The notes beneath the pieces are model-generated. The model saw nothing but the letters and a program-made list of their open reading frames with translations, was not told the origin of the DNA and made no database searches. From Metridium senile (lineage: Eukaryota > Cnidaria > Anthozoa > Actiniaria > Metridiidae): a DNA stretch of 64,000 nt. The stretch covers positions 15,807,096 through 15,871,095 of the forward strand of contig OX459104.1 of assembly GCA_949775045.1 (NCBI GenBank). The letters are read 5' to 3'. Positions 11,089 through 22,330 of the stretch are shown piece by piece. The position numbers and the translations under genes were made by a program. Position 1 is the stretch's first letter, and every line of letters starts with the position of its first letter.

Positions 11089-12144
11089 TTAATGATTGTT
11101 CAGATAAACAAAGGCTAGAGGTTGTGGCTGGCTTGAATTGCCATTTGCCTCTCTGACGTCCATGTCTACTAAATTAAAAGACTGTTGATTGCTCGCTAAA
11201 CTGAGGTTAGAAATTGGATTATTTTGTCTTTGGATAAAAACACGTTTAAAACCATCACGAAACGACTGGATAAAGATAAAATAAACAAAAGGATTAAAAG
11301 CAGAGTTAAATGCTAGCATTATAGTGACAATGTCCCAAACTAGACTAGAATCAAGAAATAAACTGTTATTCATCACGTCAAAAACGCCCGCAATATAATG
11401 TATGCCACAGCAAATGTAGAAAATCAATGTTACTACAATAATAATCCACATGACTTTTTTCCTTGCTTTACGTCTGGCTCTTACAGCTTCAGCTTGAGGT
11501 CCAAGTGCGTTGTCTTGTTTTCTTAAAGCACAAATTACACGAAGATAGAAAATAAAGATAGCAGTTGAAGGGATGATGTACTGTGTAGCTATGTAAAGAA
11601 AATGATAGTTTTTGTAACTAAACCATGTGTAATTCTTGAAGTCACATTTGCCACTCCGGTTATCATAACGAAGTAAAACCATATCAAATATAAAGTATCC
11701 AAGACCGAACATCCACACAAGCGCCAAAATCAACTTGATTCTTGCTTTAGTAACTGCACTATTAAGCCTTGAGAAGGGATGGACGATAGCTTTGTAGCGT
11801 TCGTACGCCATTACCATCAGAAGTGATGGTGAAACATAGGTTACCAACCAATAACACCACTGAATCCTGCAAAGTACTTCAGCAAGAATGACACTTTGGT
11901 TGTATGCTTTTTGTAGTACTGGCTCACCCAGAACACCACGAATGTCACTTGAAAACACATAAAAAATCCCAATGAAACCAAACATGGCGTCGAGTATAGC
12001 AAGGTTGAGTATGATATAATTTATCGATGTCTTCATGGTTTTAAGGCGTACAATAACGTGACAAACCAAGGCATTTCCAACAAAACATACAAGAGAAATC
12101 ACGATTGCAGTAACGTTGACAACAATGTACGTTCTTTCAGCCAT
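11089..12144 (-). CDS. Class A GPCR, subfamily A (351 aa), intronless
   Basis: A seven-TM rhodopsin-like receptor in one exon, expected at the plasma membrane and G-protein coupled. Seen in the protein: N24 in GNALVC (TM1), D52 in NLAILDA (TM2), C92 at the start of TM3, E115-R116-Y117, W144 in TM4, C167 in ECL2 (disulfide partner of C92), P192 in TM5, FYICCGI in TM6 without the usual CWxP Trp, and N284-P-F-V-Y288 in TM7. The N-terminus before TM1 is only a few residues. Possible N-glycosylation sites are N82 (ECL1), N162 and N171 (ECL2). The tail has SSQPQPLAF near its end, the family C-terminal motif with L replaced by P. The ligand is unknown; the short ECL2 and paralogue expansion fit an orphan peptide- or small-ligand-type receptor. 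The start is supported by alignment of all paralogues at MAE. Confidence 0.9.
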   Translation of the reverse strand: MAERTYIVVNVTAIVISLVCFVGNALVCHVIVRLKTMKTSINYIILNLAILDAMFGFIGIFYVFSSDIRGVLGEPVLQKAYNQSVILAEVLCRIQWCYWLVTYVSPSLLMVMAYERYKAIVHPFSRLNSAVTKARIKLILALVWMFGLGYFIFDMVLLRYDNRSGKCDFKNYTWFSYKNYHFLYIATQYIIPSTAIFIFYLRVICALRKQDNALGPQAEAVRARRKARKKVMWIIIVVTLIFYICCGIHYIAGVFDVMNNSLFLDSSLVWDIVTIMLAFNSAFNPFVYFIFIQSFRDGFKRVFIQRQNNPISNLSLASNQQSFNLVDMDVREANGNSSQPQPLAFVYLNNH

Positions 12145-12330
12145 GTTTCATCAGCATTTGGTAGGATTATAATCTAGAAGTGATTCGTAAACAATGTGAG
12201 ATATGGGACATTTTAATATTGTAGCTTGTCGCAGCAGGTGTAACGGGTTATAGAAATGAATAAAGAAATTGTGAAATAATTAAATTTTGTTCAATTTAAT
12301 TTTGAATATGTATGCCATTAAATCTTCTCT
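12145..12330 (-). promoter_or_regulatory. Conserved 5' block, class I, of subfamily A receptor
   Basis: Read on the minus strand: GCATACATATTC.., TTTAATTATTTCAC, ATAACCCGTTACACCTGC, ATATTAAAATGTCCCATAT, GTTTACGAATCACTTC and TCCTACCAAATGCTGATG, then the ATG. The same ordered words recur before the genes at 23.2 and 39.6 kb (some changed), and in orphan copies at 22.56 and 33.6 kb. Promoter/5'UTR function is inferred from co-duplication only. Confidence 0.5.
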
Positions 12331-12475
12331 TCTTCTTTTCTTTTCTCTTTCTTTCTCTCTTTCTCTTTCTTTCTTTCTTTCTTTCTCTCTTTCTCTCTTT
12401 CTTTCTTTCTTTCTTTTTTCTTTTTTTCTTTTTTTCTTTCTTTCTTTCTTACTATCCCTTCTTTTCTCTTTTTTA
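12330..12475. repeat. (CTTT)n polypyrimidine tract upstream of the 11.1-kb receptor
   Basis: TCTTTC repeats for about 145 bp. In the sense of the minus-strand receptor this is a polypurine tract immediately upstream of the class I 5' block, matching the order seen at 22.33 kb for the plus-strand gene. Confidence 0.9.
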
Positions 12476-12999
12476 TATCATATTCATCCTTATGACAAAA
12501 GTCATCTTAAAAGTAATATTTTCATAGCAGCATGTCGACATCTGCTGGCACTGAAACGCATTACTCTTGCATTCTTCTGATGTGATTGACAGGAGCTTCC
12601 ATATATAATTGTCAATGGCTAGACTGTTTTTTTAAATTCACAAAACAATATATAATTATATATGTTTCAACATTTGATTGGATGTGTTGGATATGATTGT
12701 TGAACTTATTCTCATTGGTAATCACATATTCCGCGTTTCTTATATTCTTATTGGTTGAGAATATTTTGAAATTATAATACTTCAGTTTGCATACTGTTTT
12801 AAATGATATGTAGTCCCGAAATAATTACTTTTGGTGCGAATGATTTCAACAAAATTAATAGTTTGTGTAAACGGAAATCTTTTAGACAACAGCTGTATGT
12901 AGAAATTTAATATATTAGTTATTTGGCTAGACGTAAGTGTTGTGTTAAAAGTATTGTTTTTTACATCGTAGCAATTTGATAGTAAAAGGGGGGGTGTAA

Positions 13000-13325
13000 G
13001 GGGGGTCTGGATACCGCAATACCGCACAAAAAATGGGCAAATACCGAATACCGCAACTAAATTTATCAAAATACCGATACCGCAACGAAAATTCAAAAAT
13101 AGCCGTTTTAAATTAAAAACTAAGTTTTCATGATAAATTAATATGTTTGTAATGTATCTCTGACCTTTAAGAGGATGTCTGTCAGTAGAGTATACGATTA
13201 TTACAACTTCTCGTTCGTTTTTCACCTAAAATGTATGAATACCGCACACCGCATATTATTTGAATAGTACCGCATTACCGCATGTTAAAATAAAAATTAC
13301 CGTTATACCGCAATAAAAATGACTC
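13000..13325. repeat. Element built from reiterated ACCGCA motifs
   Basis: About nine copies of ACCGCA, mostly as ATACCGCA, plus ATACCGA variants, are spread over 325 bp with no fixed period and are absent from the flanks. It starts near GGGGGTCTGG. A short minus-strand ORF through it (12782-13225) is not supported as a gene. The flanking 12480-13000 is AT-rich with nothing recognised. Confidence 0.55.
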
Positions 13326-13355
13326 AATAGTTAATCGAATCTCAAGAGATACTTA

Positions 13356-13540
13356 AGCAACAGAAAACTTTTTCCGTGTTTGCATAGCCTGATATAAACA
13401 CGAGGGGAGGTTGGGAGAATTCGAGACGGTTATGCAAACCCGAGACGAAGTCGAGGGTTTGCATAGTCATCGAGAATTCTACCAACCTTTCCGAGTGTTT
13501 ATATCAGGCTATGCAAACACGGAAAAAGTTTTCTATTGCT
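13356..13540. repeat. Foldback MITE (about 185 bp)
   Basis: AGCAACAGAAAACTTTTTCC and GCATAGCCTGATATAAACAC on the left are mirrored by GTGTTTATATCAGGCTATGC and GGAAAAAGTTTTCTATTGCT on the right. The whole sequence can form one long hairpin. The ORF over it arises from the palindrome. Confidence 0.85.
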
Positions 13541-14212
13541 TTTATAAAACATTTTTGACACAAATTACAAAACACAAATGTCATGACGTCACAACTGTGT
13601 TTGCATACTCTTATGCAAACACACCTCTCGGCCAATCACAGCGTGCGTAGTATCTCAAATATTTTATAAATGTACATACTTAAATTCCTGATTACTGGCG
13701 TTTTCATATTATTAAATATCTTTTAAAAAAAAGCAATAATGAAATATTATTATAAGATTTTCGAATGCAGATCATGTTTCTTCAAAGTTTTATCCAAACC
13801 TTCTTAGGGAATTGACAAATCTTTTATTGAGCACAGATTATAAACAAGTTCTTCTTTAAACAGGTGTTCAGAACGGTGAATCGAAATAAGTCCGCATCCG
13901 GACCGGACCCATTATCAATACGTGAAGAAAAGTTGTACCATAACTATAAACTGGTTTAAAAACGTTATTTTTTGAACAATATCATAATCAAGAACATTTA
14001 TACTTTGATAAATATTTAATATTTTCTCTCGTCTTTTTGTACTGTTCAAACATTTAAACATATATATTTATACTCTAATTTATATATTTTCTACGTATGA
14101 ATACATAATATTTCAATCATTTGTTCAACCTTTTGAAATTTTATTGTAATTTTAAATTGTGAAGCATCGAAACTTTGTAAAATGCTTCGAAATAGATTTA
14201 TTATCATTATTA

Positions 14213-14437
14213 TAGGGTCTGAATGGGGGGGGGGGGGAGTGGACCCAATATCAGTTAACAGCTAAATTTTAACATTTTCTTGGTTATCAGTTAAATTAAA
14301 AACAAAGAAATATTTATTTTCAAATTTATTAATTAAAAACAAAGAAATATCAGCTAACAGTTATCCTAAAAAGACACGGAATTCTCAGTTAACAGTTATT
14401 TTTTTAGCCGTTTCTCGGTTAACCCCATGCAGACCCT
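14213..14437. repeat. TIR element with reiterated AGTTAACAG motif
   Basis: Ends AGGGTCTGAATGGGG and CCCCATGCAGACCCT are inverted repeats with one mismatch. The interior repeats CAGTTAACAG, CAGCTAACAGTTA, and GGTTAAC/GGTTATCAG. A run of 13 G follows the left end. The preceding 13541-14212 holds no recognised gene. Confidence 0.6.
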
Positions 14438-14611
14438 GTTATTTTAGCACATATACAGCTGGCCAATCAAACTGTCAGCGTTGGCTTATTGCTTCGTTTG
14501 AAGTTAGCCCACAATCCGTTTCGGCTTCAAGATTATTTAAAAACAATCAACTATACATCTTTGAAATATTGATGTACATGTCTTAAACCAAAAGCGTCCA
14601 ATTAGCATGTA

Positions 14612-15663
14612 GAGTGGTACCTCTATTAAGCGGTCTCCCTTTATTAGACGGCCACAATAAAAAGTCCCAAATCTATTCCAATAGAGTACAAATATTATAC
14701 CCGTGAAACAAGTAATTCTAATAAGTACTAAATAGTGCTTATTAAACAATAGAGTACAAACACTAAAAGTGTGCAGTACTTTGTACTATTTACCACTAAA
14801 TAGTGTTGATTAAACAATAGGGAACAAAAGAATTTGCATAATTTAGCAGTATTTAGTGGTATTTATGTTGCACACTTTTAGTGTTTGTACTCTAGAAACA
14901 AACAGAATATGCATAAAATATCTATCACTTATTGACTGGGACCGAGGGAAACAGTATGTTTTGTGGTACCGAGACCGCTGAAACATCGGCGGTCGAGGGT
15001 CCACAAAACATACTGTTTCCCGTGGTTTCAGTCTATAAGTGTTTTATTAAATACCAACTGTCAAAGAAAAAACGAGCCATCTCGCTTTCTTGCACTTGCG
15101 TAGAACTGTTTTAACAAGCTGGTTTAATTCAGGTTTGCTTAGCTCTTCAAAGTCGGCAGAAACTCCTTTTCCTAATCAAAAATCTCTTAGAATTTTCACG
15201 GCTAGTTTGGTGGAGTTCTTTGTGGATTTAGACTCTTTTTTGTCCAACAACTTTTCAATATCTTCCTCTGTTCTGCTTGCAAATCTCTTACTTTCCTCCA
15301 AGTTGTCTTTCTGGTTCAAAGATTTTGAAACGCGCGCCTTGTGCTGGGATTTTCCCGCTTTTTACTCAATTGACTTGCGATAATTGACTTCCGGTTTTGT
15401 TATTCCCGGTCAATAACATATTGTTGCCTGCTGAGAGTCGTTGCTGCGGAAACATCCAAATTTGTTCACGTTCACGCGATACCCTCTTGCCCAATCAAAC
15501 TGCGAGAAAAATGAACTTTGACAGTTGCTATATAACAACACTATTTAGTACTATTTATGTTGCAAGCTTTTAATGTTTGTACTCTACCTATTCTATACAG
15601 GCTCTATTAAGCGGCCACTTTTGAAAGTCCCAAGGGTGACCGTTAATAGTGGTACCGCTGTAT
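14612..15663. mobile_element. Composite non-autonomous DNA element with nested inserts
   Basis: Left end AGTGGTACCTCTATTAAGCGG is mirrored by ..ACCGTTAATAGTGGTACCGCTG on the right, and GGCCAC..AAAAAGTCCCAA by its inverse. Inside is AGTGTTTGTACTCTA, repeated near 14770, 14880 and 15575, and a foldback at 14926-15041 (CACTTATTGACTGGGACCG mirrored). No transposase is seen. Confidence 0.6.
14926..15041. repeat. Foldback hairpin, nested
   Basis: GGGAAACAGTATGTTTTGTGG and its exact inverse CCACAAAACATACTGTTTCCC flank a GC-richer loop; the outer arms CACTTATTGACTG and CAGTCTATAAGTG also pair. Confidence 0.85.
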
Positions 15664-16017
15664 TTTGTTATTTACAAAACTGTATTTCCAAACGTTCTCT
15701 TTATTCATTGGGATATTACTCATATCAATTAACTTCACAGTTACTGCGAGGAACAATTATAATTTTTATGAACTCTTTCTAATTTTGGTATAATACTAGA
15801 AATGTTCTTAATTATAATAATTACATATGACTTCTCCTTATTCATAGATTTACGTAAAATAATAAAATTACTAGCTTATTTACAGAGCTTTCGACATACG
15901 CAGGCATTCTCCTAATTAATTCATTTTACAGATGTGTCTATTAATCTAAACTTATACGATGATAAATCAGACCTACATGTACGTACAAGCAACTATTTTA
16001 TTCAAAAAATAAACTAA

Positions 16018-16172
16018 CTTCTCCTCCTATTCCTCTTCCTCCTCATCTTTCTCCCATTCTTACCCCTGTTTCTCCTATTTCTTATTATTCTCCTCTTTCT
16101 CTTCCTCCTCTTTCTACCCCTCATCTTTCATCTTTCTCCTACTCCTTTTCCTCTTCCATCTCCTTAAGGAAG
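16018..16172. repeat. Irregular polypyrimidine tract 3' of the 16.2-kb receptor
   Basis: TCCTCCTCTTTCT-type sequence, less regular than at 10.74 or 20.15 kb. It and its flank (AGAGCTTTCGAC..CATTCTCCTAATTAATTCATTT) are shared with the region 3' of the 20.4-kb gene. The rest of 15664-16018 is AT-rich with nothing recognised. Confidence 0.85.
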
Positions 16173-16238
16173 ATGCCCACAATCCTCCACCTCCTCAAGT
16201 TTAAGTTTGAATTATTCACTGCTCAGATAAGGATCGTT

Positions 16239-17321
16239 TTAATGATCCATCTTTTTACCAAAGGATAGAAGTTGTGGCTGGCTTATATTGTTAATTTGCT
16301 CACTTACGTTCATCTCTTCTAAACTAAAAGAATACTGGTTATTTCTCGTTATCCTATATTTAACTATGCCTAATTTGAGGTTAGTAATTGGATTATTAGG
16401 CTTTCTTGACATGAAAACGCGTCTAAAACCATCACGAAACGACTGAATAAAGATAAAATAAACAAAAGGGTTGAAAGCAGAGTTAATTGCTAGCATTATA
16501 ACAATAACGTCCCATAGCAAATCAGAATCAAAAAATGAAAAGTTATAAATTTCGTGAAAAACGCCCGAAATATAAGGTATACCACAGCAAATATAGAAAG
16601 TCAATGTCACTACAATAATAATCCGCATGACTTTTTTCCTTGATTTACGTCTCGCTCTTTCTGCTTCAGCTTGAGGCCCAAGTGCGTTGTCTTGTTTTCT
16701 CAAAGCACAAATTACACGAAGATAGAATATGAACATAGCAGTTGAAGGGATGATGTACTGTGTCACCAGGAAAATAAAAAGGTAGGATTTAACACTATAC
16801 CAGAAGTAAATCTTGTCTATACAAGTGCCACTCATGTTATCGTACCTAACAGCAACCAAATCGAATATAAAGTACCCAAGTCCAAAATTCCATGCAACCA
16901 CCAAAATCAACTTCAGTCTTGCTTTAGTAACGTTACTATTAAGTCTTGAGAAGGGATGGACGATAGCTTTGTAGCGTTCGTACGCCATTGCCATGAGAAG
17001 TGATGGCGAAAGAACAGATCCGAACCAATAACTCCTCTCAAACCTGCAAAGTACTTCAGCAAGAATGGCGCTTTGATTGTAGGCTTGTTGTAGTACTGGT
17101 TCACCCAAAACACCACGATTGTCAATTAAGATAACATAATTGATCGTTAAGAAACCAGAAATGGCGTCGAGTATAGCAAGGTTGAGTATGATGTAATTAA
17201 TCGATGTCTTCATGGTTTTAAGTCGTACAATGACGTGACAAACCAATGCATTTCCAATGATGGAGATAACAGCGATGAATATGGCAGCAAGTTTGGCAAC
17301 GATGTAGTTTTTCTCAGTCAT
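16239..17321 (-). CDS. Class A GPCR, subfamily A/B mosaic N-terminus (360 aa)
   Basis: Aligns without gaps to the 11.1-kb receptor up to TM7: N24, D52, C92, E115-R-Y117, W144, C167, P192, N284-P-F-V-Y288. I chose the internal Met (MTEKNY) as start because it lines up with MAE of paralogues; an in-frame ATG five codons upstream (17336) would add MKVLK. Residues 13-22 read AAIFIAVISI, like subfamily B, while the rest is subfamily A, which hints at gene conversion. TM6 begins VMRIII where all other copies have VMWIII. The tail ends SQPQLLSFGKKMDH. Probable glycosylation at N82 and N162. The 3' flank is shared with the gene at 20.4 kb, so the two are recent duplicates. Confidence 0.9.
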   Translation of the reverse strand: MTEKNYIVAKLAAIFIAVISIIGNALVCHVIVRLKTMKTSINYIILNLAILDAISGFLTINYVILIDNRGVLGEPVLQQAYNQSAILAEVLCRFERSYWFGSVLSPSLLMAMAYERYKAIVHPFSRLNSNVTKARLKLILVVAWNFGLGYFIFDLVAVRYDNMSGTCIDKIYFWYSVKSYLFIFLVTQYIIPSTAMFIFYLRVICALRKQDNALGPQAEAERARRKSRKKVMRIIIVVTLTFYICCGIPYISGVFHEIYNFSFFDSDLLWDVIVIMLAINSAFNPFVYFIFIQSFRDGFRRVFMSRKPNNPITNLKLGIVKYRITRNNQYSFSLEEMNVSEQINNISQPQLLSFGKKMDH

Positions 17322-17925
17322 TTTTAAGACTTTCAAATCATGTTACTTCAGAGTTGAAACATCGTCCTTATGTGAATTCAAAGAAACTTCAATTGCACAT
17401 TGATTAACATTATACTCGTTCTTGTTTGGACAGGTGCTTTGGGATGGTTGATTAAATGAATACATTTAAAACCCGTATAACTGAACGAGTGGTATACGAA
17501 CCTTCAAGCTGAGAACCAGGTGATCTCACTTCGAAGCGTGCAGGATTGTTTGTCAAAACGAACAGTTCCAAAATGGCGCCTCAAAACAAAAACAATTTCG
17601 GTTACTTTTAGGCATTTGTTTTTATTCTTTTTTATCCCAGTGAGCTTTTATTGTCCAAGTAACTTGGAACTTTTTAATGTAAAGTTATTTTAAGGATGTA
17701 TTTGTCGAGGGTTAACACGGGAACTAACTCTCACGAACGACGCCATCTTGGAAATTTTTAGCGATGCGACAGAAATGCTTCTGATTGGCTTATACTAACC
17801 GGAAGACCGCGCACGAATTCACCTGTGATGGACCAATTAAACAACCAATATATATTATTATACATTTTACTAACTACATTGAACCTGATTGGCCGAGAGC
17901 ACACGGCTAAATCTGAGTAGCATGT

Positions 17926-17974
17926 GAACTTGACAGTGATAATTGCAGTATCTGTAGTTATCACTGTCAAGTTC
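17926..17974. repeat. Perfect 17-bp inverted repeat, 15-nt loop
   Basis: GAACTTGACAGTGATAA and its exact inverse, separated by 15 nt. It lies inside an AT-rich region with GATTGG/CCAATC words and is probably the end of a larger decayed foldback element (17758-17975). Not a terminator in any transcriptional context I can see. Confidence 0.7.
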
Positions 17975-18089
17975 CCAGGCTCTCTCCGTTCTCAGTGAGT
18001 TGATGTGAAAATGGCAGCGAGATTTGCTTGTTATTGTCTCTTTTACCTGATTATAATTGTACTTTTCCTTTTAAAAATGTATAATAAAA

Positions 18090-18239
18090 CAATTATTGAA
18101 TTCGGTTTTCGCATGATATCATAAATTATCAAGACCTCGAGTCAGTATTTTCTGCCTCAGCCAGGAGGCTTCGGCAGATAACACAGACCTCGGTCTTGAT
18201 AATTTACGATATCATGCTCAACCTCATCCAATAATTGCT
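18090..18239. repeat. Foldback MITE
   Basis: CAATTATTGAATTCGG..GCATGATATCATAAATTATCAAGACC is mirrored by GGTCTTGATAATTTACGATATCATGC..CCAATAATTG. Confidence 0.75.
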
Positions 18240-18486
18240 TATTAACCTGTTTCAAAAATATTTGTCACAACCGATATTCCATACAGTCCACACTCTATAA
18301 GCAGGAGCAACATACACAGACTCAGTGATGCATTTCTCGGCTAGTTACCGCTAATGATTAAGCCCAACTGAGTCTGCGTATGTTGCGTATGTGTATGCTT
18401 ATGTTGTGATGTCTTACAGCATGCTCTTCATGAAATATTTGTATCATCATCCGTAACACTGCAACTGCTTGTTATGGCCATATTAA

Positions 18487-18610
18487 GATCTTATTAACCG
18501 AGCGGGAGGTCTGTACAGGAGAATCTTGACCGAGTTCGGAAAGTAAAGACCGAACGCGCAGTGAGGTCAAGACTCTCCTGTACAGACCGACCAAGCTCGG
18601 TTAACAAGAT
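18487..18610. repeat. Foldback MITE
   Basis: ATCTTATTAACCGAGC and GGTCTGTACAGGAGA on the left pair with TCTCCTGTACAGACC and GCTCGGTTAACAAGAT on the right. No coding. Confidence 0.85.
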
Positions 18611-18619
18611 TTTTGTTAT

Positions 18620-19390
18620 ATGACAAAAACTATTTTCGATAAAAAAGGAATATTTTTTTGATATTTTACATATGTTTTTGCTTTCAAATGGCTTTCAAAT
18701 GGCTTCCCTGTAGTACGGGTTGTCAGAAGCCGGTTTTAATATCATTCAGCATGTGACGGCTGCCTCAACAAACTTACAGTAACTTTAAGGCCAAAATATT
18801 AAAATTACGGCAGCTTTCTTCGTCATTTCAAATCAAAGATCATTTAAAGACAACGGGTTTTGTTTATATCTCAACATCAAAGAAAGTCATGAAACAAAAA
18901 ACAAGTTTTACTATTGATTTTAGTTGACACGAACAAGTGAACCACGATGGATGTTGAAACGAGTTGAAATTTGTCGGTCTTGTGGACGTTTTCATTGAGA
19001 AAAAGAGCCTACAGAAGCTTATTTTTCAATAAAAAATAAGAAGAACTGTAATCGAAATAATTGTCAAATGTTGAAATAATTAATTTGTCTGTGTCATACT
19101 TTATGAAGAAGATGAGGACTTTTAATCGAGTAAATCGGCCTTTTTCAAGATTTTTGAAATTTTGTATGCAGAAAAAGAAAGACAACAACACTTCCTGACT
19201 TCGAAAATGTTGTTAACTTTAGAAGAGAAACTTATCATGAATGATAAAGTTTTTTTTAAAGTTACTGAAAAGCAACAATATATCTCAACAAAAGATAGCT
19301 CAATTCACCGCCGTGTTGTTTATAAGGAAAAATAAAAAGAAACTTAACAAAATACTATTAATTTTTCACGTTTTGTCTCTGACTTGAAAA
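18620..19390. other. Intergenic stretch without recognised gene
   Basis: AT-rich; short ORFs (for example on the minus strand at 19009-19191) have no family-like features. Nothing else is seen apart from the ribozyme-like motif that follows. Confidence 0.5.
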
Positions 19391-19399
19391 CTTGAAAGT

Positions 19400-19441
19400 A
19401 TCAGACGTTTCGGTCCATTACCACGGACCTTCATCAGTGAT
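19400..19441 (-). ncRNA. Hammerhead-ribozyme-like motif, intact core
   Basis: On the minus strand: ATCA, CTGATGA, A, GGTCC, an 8-nt loop, GGACC, GAAAC, GTC, TGAT. The core (plus-strand 19404-19437) has all conserved hammerhead bases, stem II is five Watson-Crick pairs, and ATCA/TGAT can form stem I around the GTC cleavage triplet. Stem III is minimal, as in PLE-type hammerheads. No PLE coding sequence is recognisable beside it. Confidence 0.6.
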
Positions 19442-20062
19442 GGACCTAATAATAATGAATCCTGACTGCAATTTCAGAATTTTTAATACTATAAAAAAAT
19501 ACTGTTCAACTTTTATTGAGGTATGTGAACGAGCTTTATATTCTTTAATTATTTTTAAAAAAGCTATTGTGTATTCTCATTCTCTCGTGAGTTTTTGCAA
19601 CATAGATTTAATTTTCTCAACTGTTGTTTGTCAAAATGTTTGCAAAAATAACCAATGCTCGCCACTTAGCTTTTAATTAAATTTCTTATTAATATTATTT
19701 ATCGAAAAATAAGCTTCCGTAGGTTTTTGTTGTTGTTTTCAGCTCCCGTCCAGCCGAGAGAAAAAAATGACCGGTCCTTTGAAGAATATCTTGCCGGGTC
19801 ATTATGTGTCAGCAACCAATTAGAGCTCGCGGAAATTTCTTAAAAAAATTCAACTATACATCTTTAAAATAATGGTATATTAAACAAGAACTCTTTCAGG
19901 AGCTCCTGAGTCTTTCTAATTTTTGTATATTAATATCGCAAATTTTTAATTATAATACAACTACATATTACTTCTTCTGTATAGATCTATGTAAGATAAT
20001 ATACTTACTAGCTTATTTACAGAGCTTTCGACGGCATTACGCGGTCATTCTCCTAATTAATT

Positions 20063-20072
20063 CATTTGACAG

Positions 20073-20152
<80 letters not shown>

Positions 20153-20312
20153 CTCTTTCTCCTCTTTCTCCTCTTTCTCCTCTTTCTCCTCTTTCTCCTC
20201 TTTCTCCTCTTTCTCCTCTTTCTCCTACTTTCTCCTCTTTCTCCTCTTACTCCTCTTTCTCCTCCTCCTCCTCCTCCTGTTTCTCTTCATCCTCTTTCTC
20301 GTCGATCTCTTT
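20063..20312. repeat. (AAT)n then (CTCTTTCTC)n tracts 3' of the 20.4-kb receptor
   Basis: AAT triplets at 20074-20151 are followed by a 9-bp CTCTTTCTC array and CTC repeats to about 20302. In the sense of the minus-strand gene the second part is a polypurine tract. Confidence 0.95.
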
Positions 20313-20392
20313 AAGGAAGAAGGAAGATGTCCACAATCTTCCACCTCATCCTGTTTGAGTTTGAATTATTCACTGCTTAGATAAGGATCGTT

Positions 20393-21472
20393 TTAATGAT
20401 CCATCTTTTTACCAAAGGAAAGAAGTTGTGGCTGAGTTGTATTGTCATTTTGCTGACCTACGTTCGTCTCTTCTAAACTAAAAGAAGACTGGTTATTTCT
20501 CGCTAGCCCATAGTTTACTCTACCTAATTTAAGGTTAGTGGTTGGATTATTCTTTCTTGATATGAAAACACGTTTAAAACCATCACGAAACGACTTAATG
20601 AAGATAAAATAAACAAAAGGATTGAAAGCAGAGTTAATTGCAAACATTATTACAAGAATGTCACTAATTAAATTAGAATTAACAAATAAACTCTAATAAA
20701 CTGCATTCAAAATGTACAGAGTTTGGGGTATGCCACAGCAAATGTAGAAAGTCAATGTTACTACAATAATAATCCACATGACTTTTTCCCTTGCTTTACG
20801 TCTGGCTCTTTCAGCTGCAGCTTGAGGTCCAAGTGCGTTGTTTTGTTTTCGTAAAGCACAAATTAAACGAAGATAGAGTACAAACATAGCAGTTGAAGGG
20901 ATGATGATCTGTGTAGCTATGTAAACAAATAGGTAGTTCTTAAAACTAAACCAGGAGTAAATCTTGTATTTACATGTGCCAAGTTCACTGTTGTACTCTA
21001 ATACAACAATATCAAATATATAATATCCAAGACCTAACATACATGCAAGCGCTAAAATCAATTTGATTCTTGCTTTAGTAACTGCACTATTAAGCGTTGA
21101 GAAGGGATGGGCGATAGCTTTGTAGCGTTCGTACGACATTGCTAGCAGAAGTGATGGCGAAACGCTTGATACGAACCAATAACAAAACTCAACTCTGCAA
21201 AGTACGTCAGCAAGAATGGCGCTTTGATTGTAGGCTTGTTGTAGTACTGGTTCACTCAAAACACCACGATTGTCATTTAAGATAACAAAACAGATGGTCA
21301 AGAAACCAAACATGGCGTCGAGTATAGCAAGGTTGAGTATGATATAATTTATCGATGTCTTCATGGTTTTAAGGCGTACAATGACGTGACAAACCAATGC
21401 ATTTCCAACAATACATACAAGAGAAATCACGATAGCAGCAAGTTTGAGAATAATGAATATTGTTTCAGCCAT
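20393..21472 (-). pseudogene. Class A GPCR, subfamily A, one in-frame premature stop
   Basis: The reading frame from MAETIFIILKLAAIVIS to the end ..TQPQLLSFGKKMDH is uninterrupted except for one TAG at 20693-20695, in ECL3 after ILNAVY. No indel is needed: the frame resumes directly as SLFVNSNLISDILVIMFAINSAFNPFVY. N24, D52, C92, the ERY, the ECL2 Cys, P in TM5 and NPFVY are all kept. TM1-TM6 alone (about 259 residues) would be made unless the stop is read through or is a local polymorphism. An upstream in-frame ATG (21499) exists but MAE aligns with the paralogues. Sister of the 16.2-kb gene by 3' flank and tail. Confidence 0.85.
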
Positions 21473-21580
21473 AACTCTTCCTTTTGCTCTCAGTAGCAAC
21501 TTTATGGTGCTTAAAAAGTGAACAGTATGAACATTAATCTACGGTGCGATATTCTAACATTGTAATTGGTTAAGCAGCTG
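21473..21580 (-). promoter_or_regulatory. Conserved 5' block, class II, of subfamily A receptor
   Basis: On the minus strand: CCAATTACAATGTTAGAATATCGCAC.., TTCATACTGTTCAC, ACCATAAAGTTGCTAC, GCAAAAGGAAGAG, then ATGGCTG. The same words precede the genes at 29.3 and 33.9 kb. Inferred promoter/5'UTR by co-conservation. Confidence 0.5.
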
Positions 21581-22330
21581 TAAAATAAAATAGAATTTAA
21601 TAATAATGCAAACACACAGCTAAGCCAATCACAACACAAAACGTCTCATACTCTCATTGGTTGAAAAGAAATATTAATAATATGAAAAAGGCAGTAAGGT
21701 GGAATTTAACTTACATATAATGCATGTATCTCTTGAGATCCGTTTTACAATTTTATAATATACTGTATACCATATTATTCGATTCTGATTGGACGAGAGT
21801 GGTACAATTAAATTGGTTTTATACTATATCATAAATAAAAAATCACCCGATCTTTTCGTACAATTTGTAATTAATAAATACTCGTGATGTTTTGAAATTT
21901 ATCAAAAAGGCTCGTCCAATTTTGAAAACTTTTTTTAAAACATCACTCGTACCTATTAATTACGAATTGTACTCAAGATCGTGCAATTTCCTATACAAAT
22001 TGCTACGATGTAAAAAATTATACTTATAACAACACAGTGCTTGCATCCTGCAAAAAAAACTAATATCACATATTATTCTACACGTTCGAACAAATGTTGA
22101 AACATAATTATTATTTTGTGACTTAAAATAACAGTGTAGAAATTTACAATTAGTAAAGAAACTCTCGCCAATCACATCAGAAGAATATAGGAGTAATGAG
22201 TTTTAGTGGCAGCAGATGAGGAATCCCAATGTAGATATGCTGCTGTGAACATATTATTAGTTTTTAGATCAAGTTTGATATGTCTTAACAATAAAAAGGA
22301 TATAGCAAGTAAAACATATATATAGGGAAA
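21581..22330. other. Intergenic; decayed palindromic element at about 21770-21975
   Basis: Contains ACTCGTGATGTTTTGAAATTT and partly inverted AAAACATCACTCGTACC, and GTACAATTTGTAATTAATAA with inverse TTAATTACGAATTGTAC, so a foldback element. No gene recognised. Confidence 0.5.

Noticed and set aside
10724..11092. Leu/Phe-rich, Ser-rich and Gly-Arg ORFs
   Set aside because: A 9-bp CTCTTCCTC repeat without stop codons; it reads as Gly-Arg on the reverse strand only by composition.
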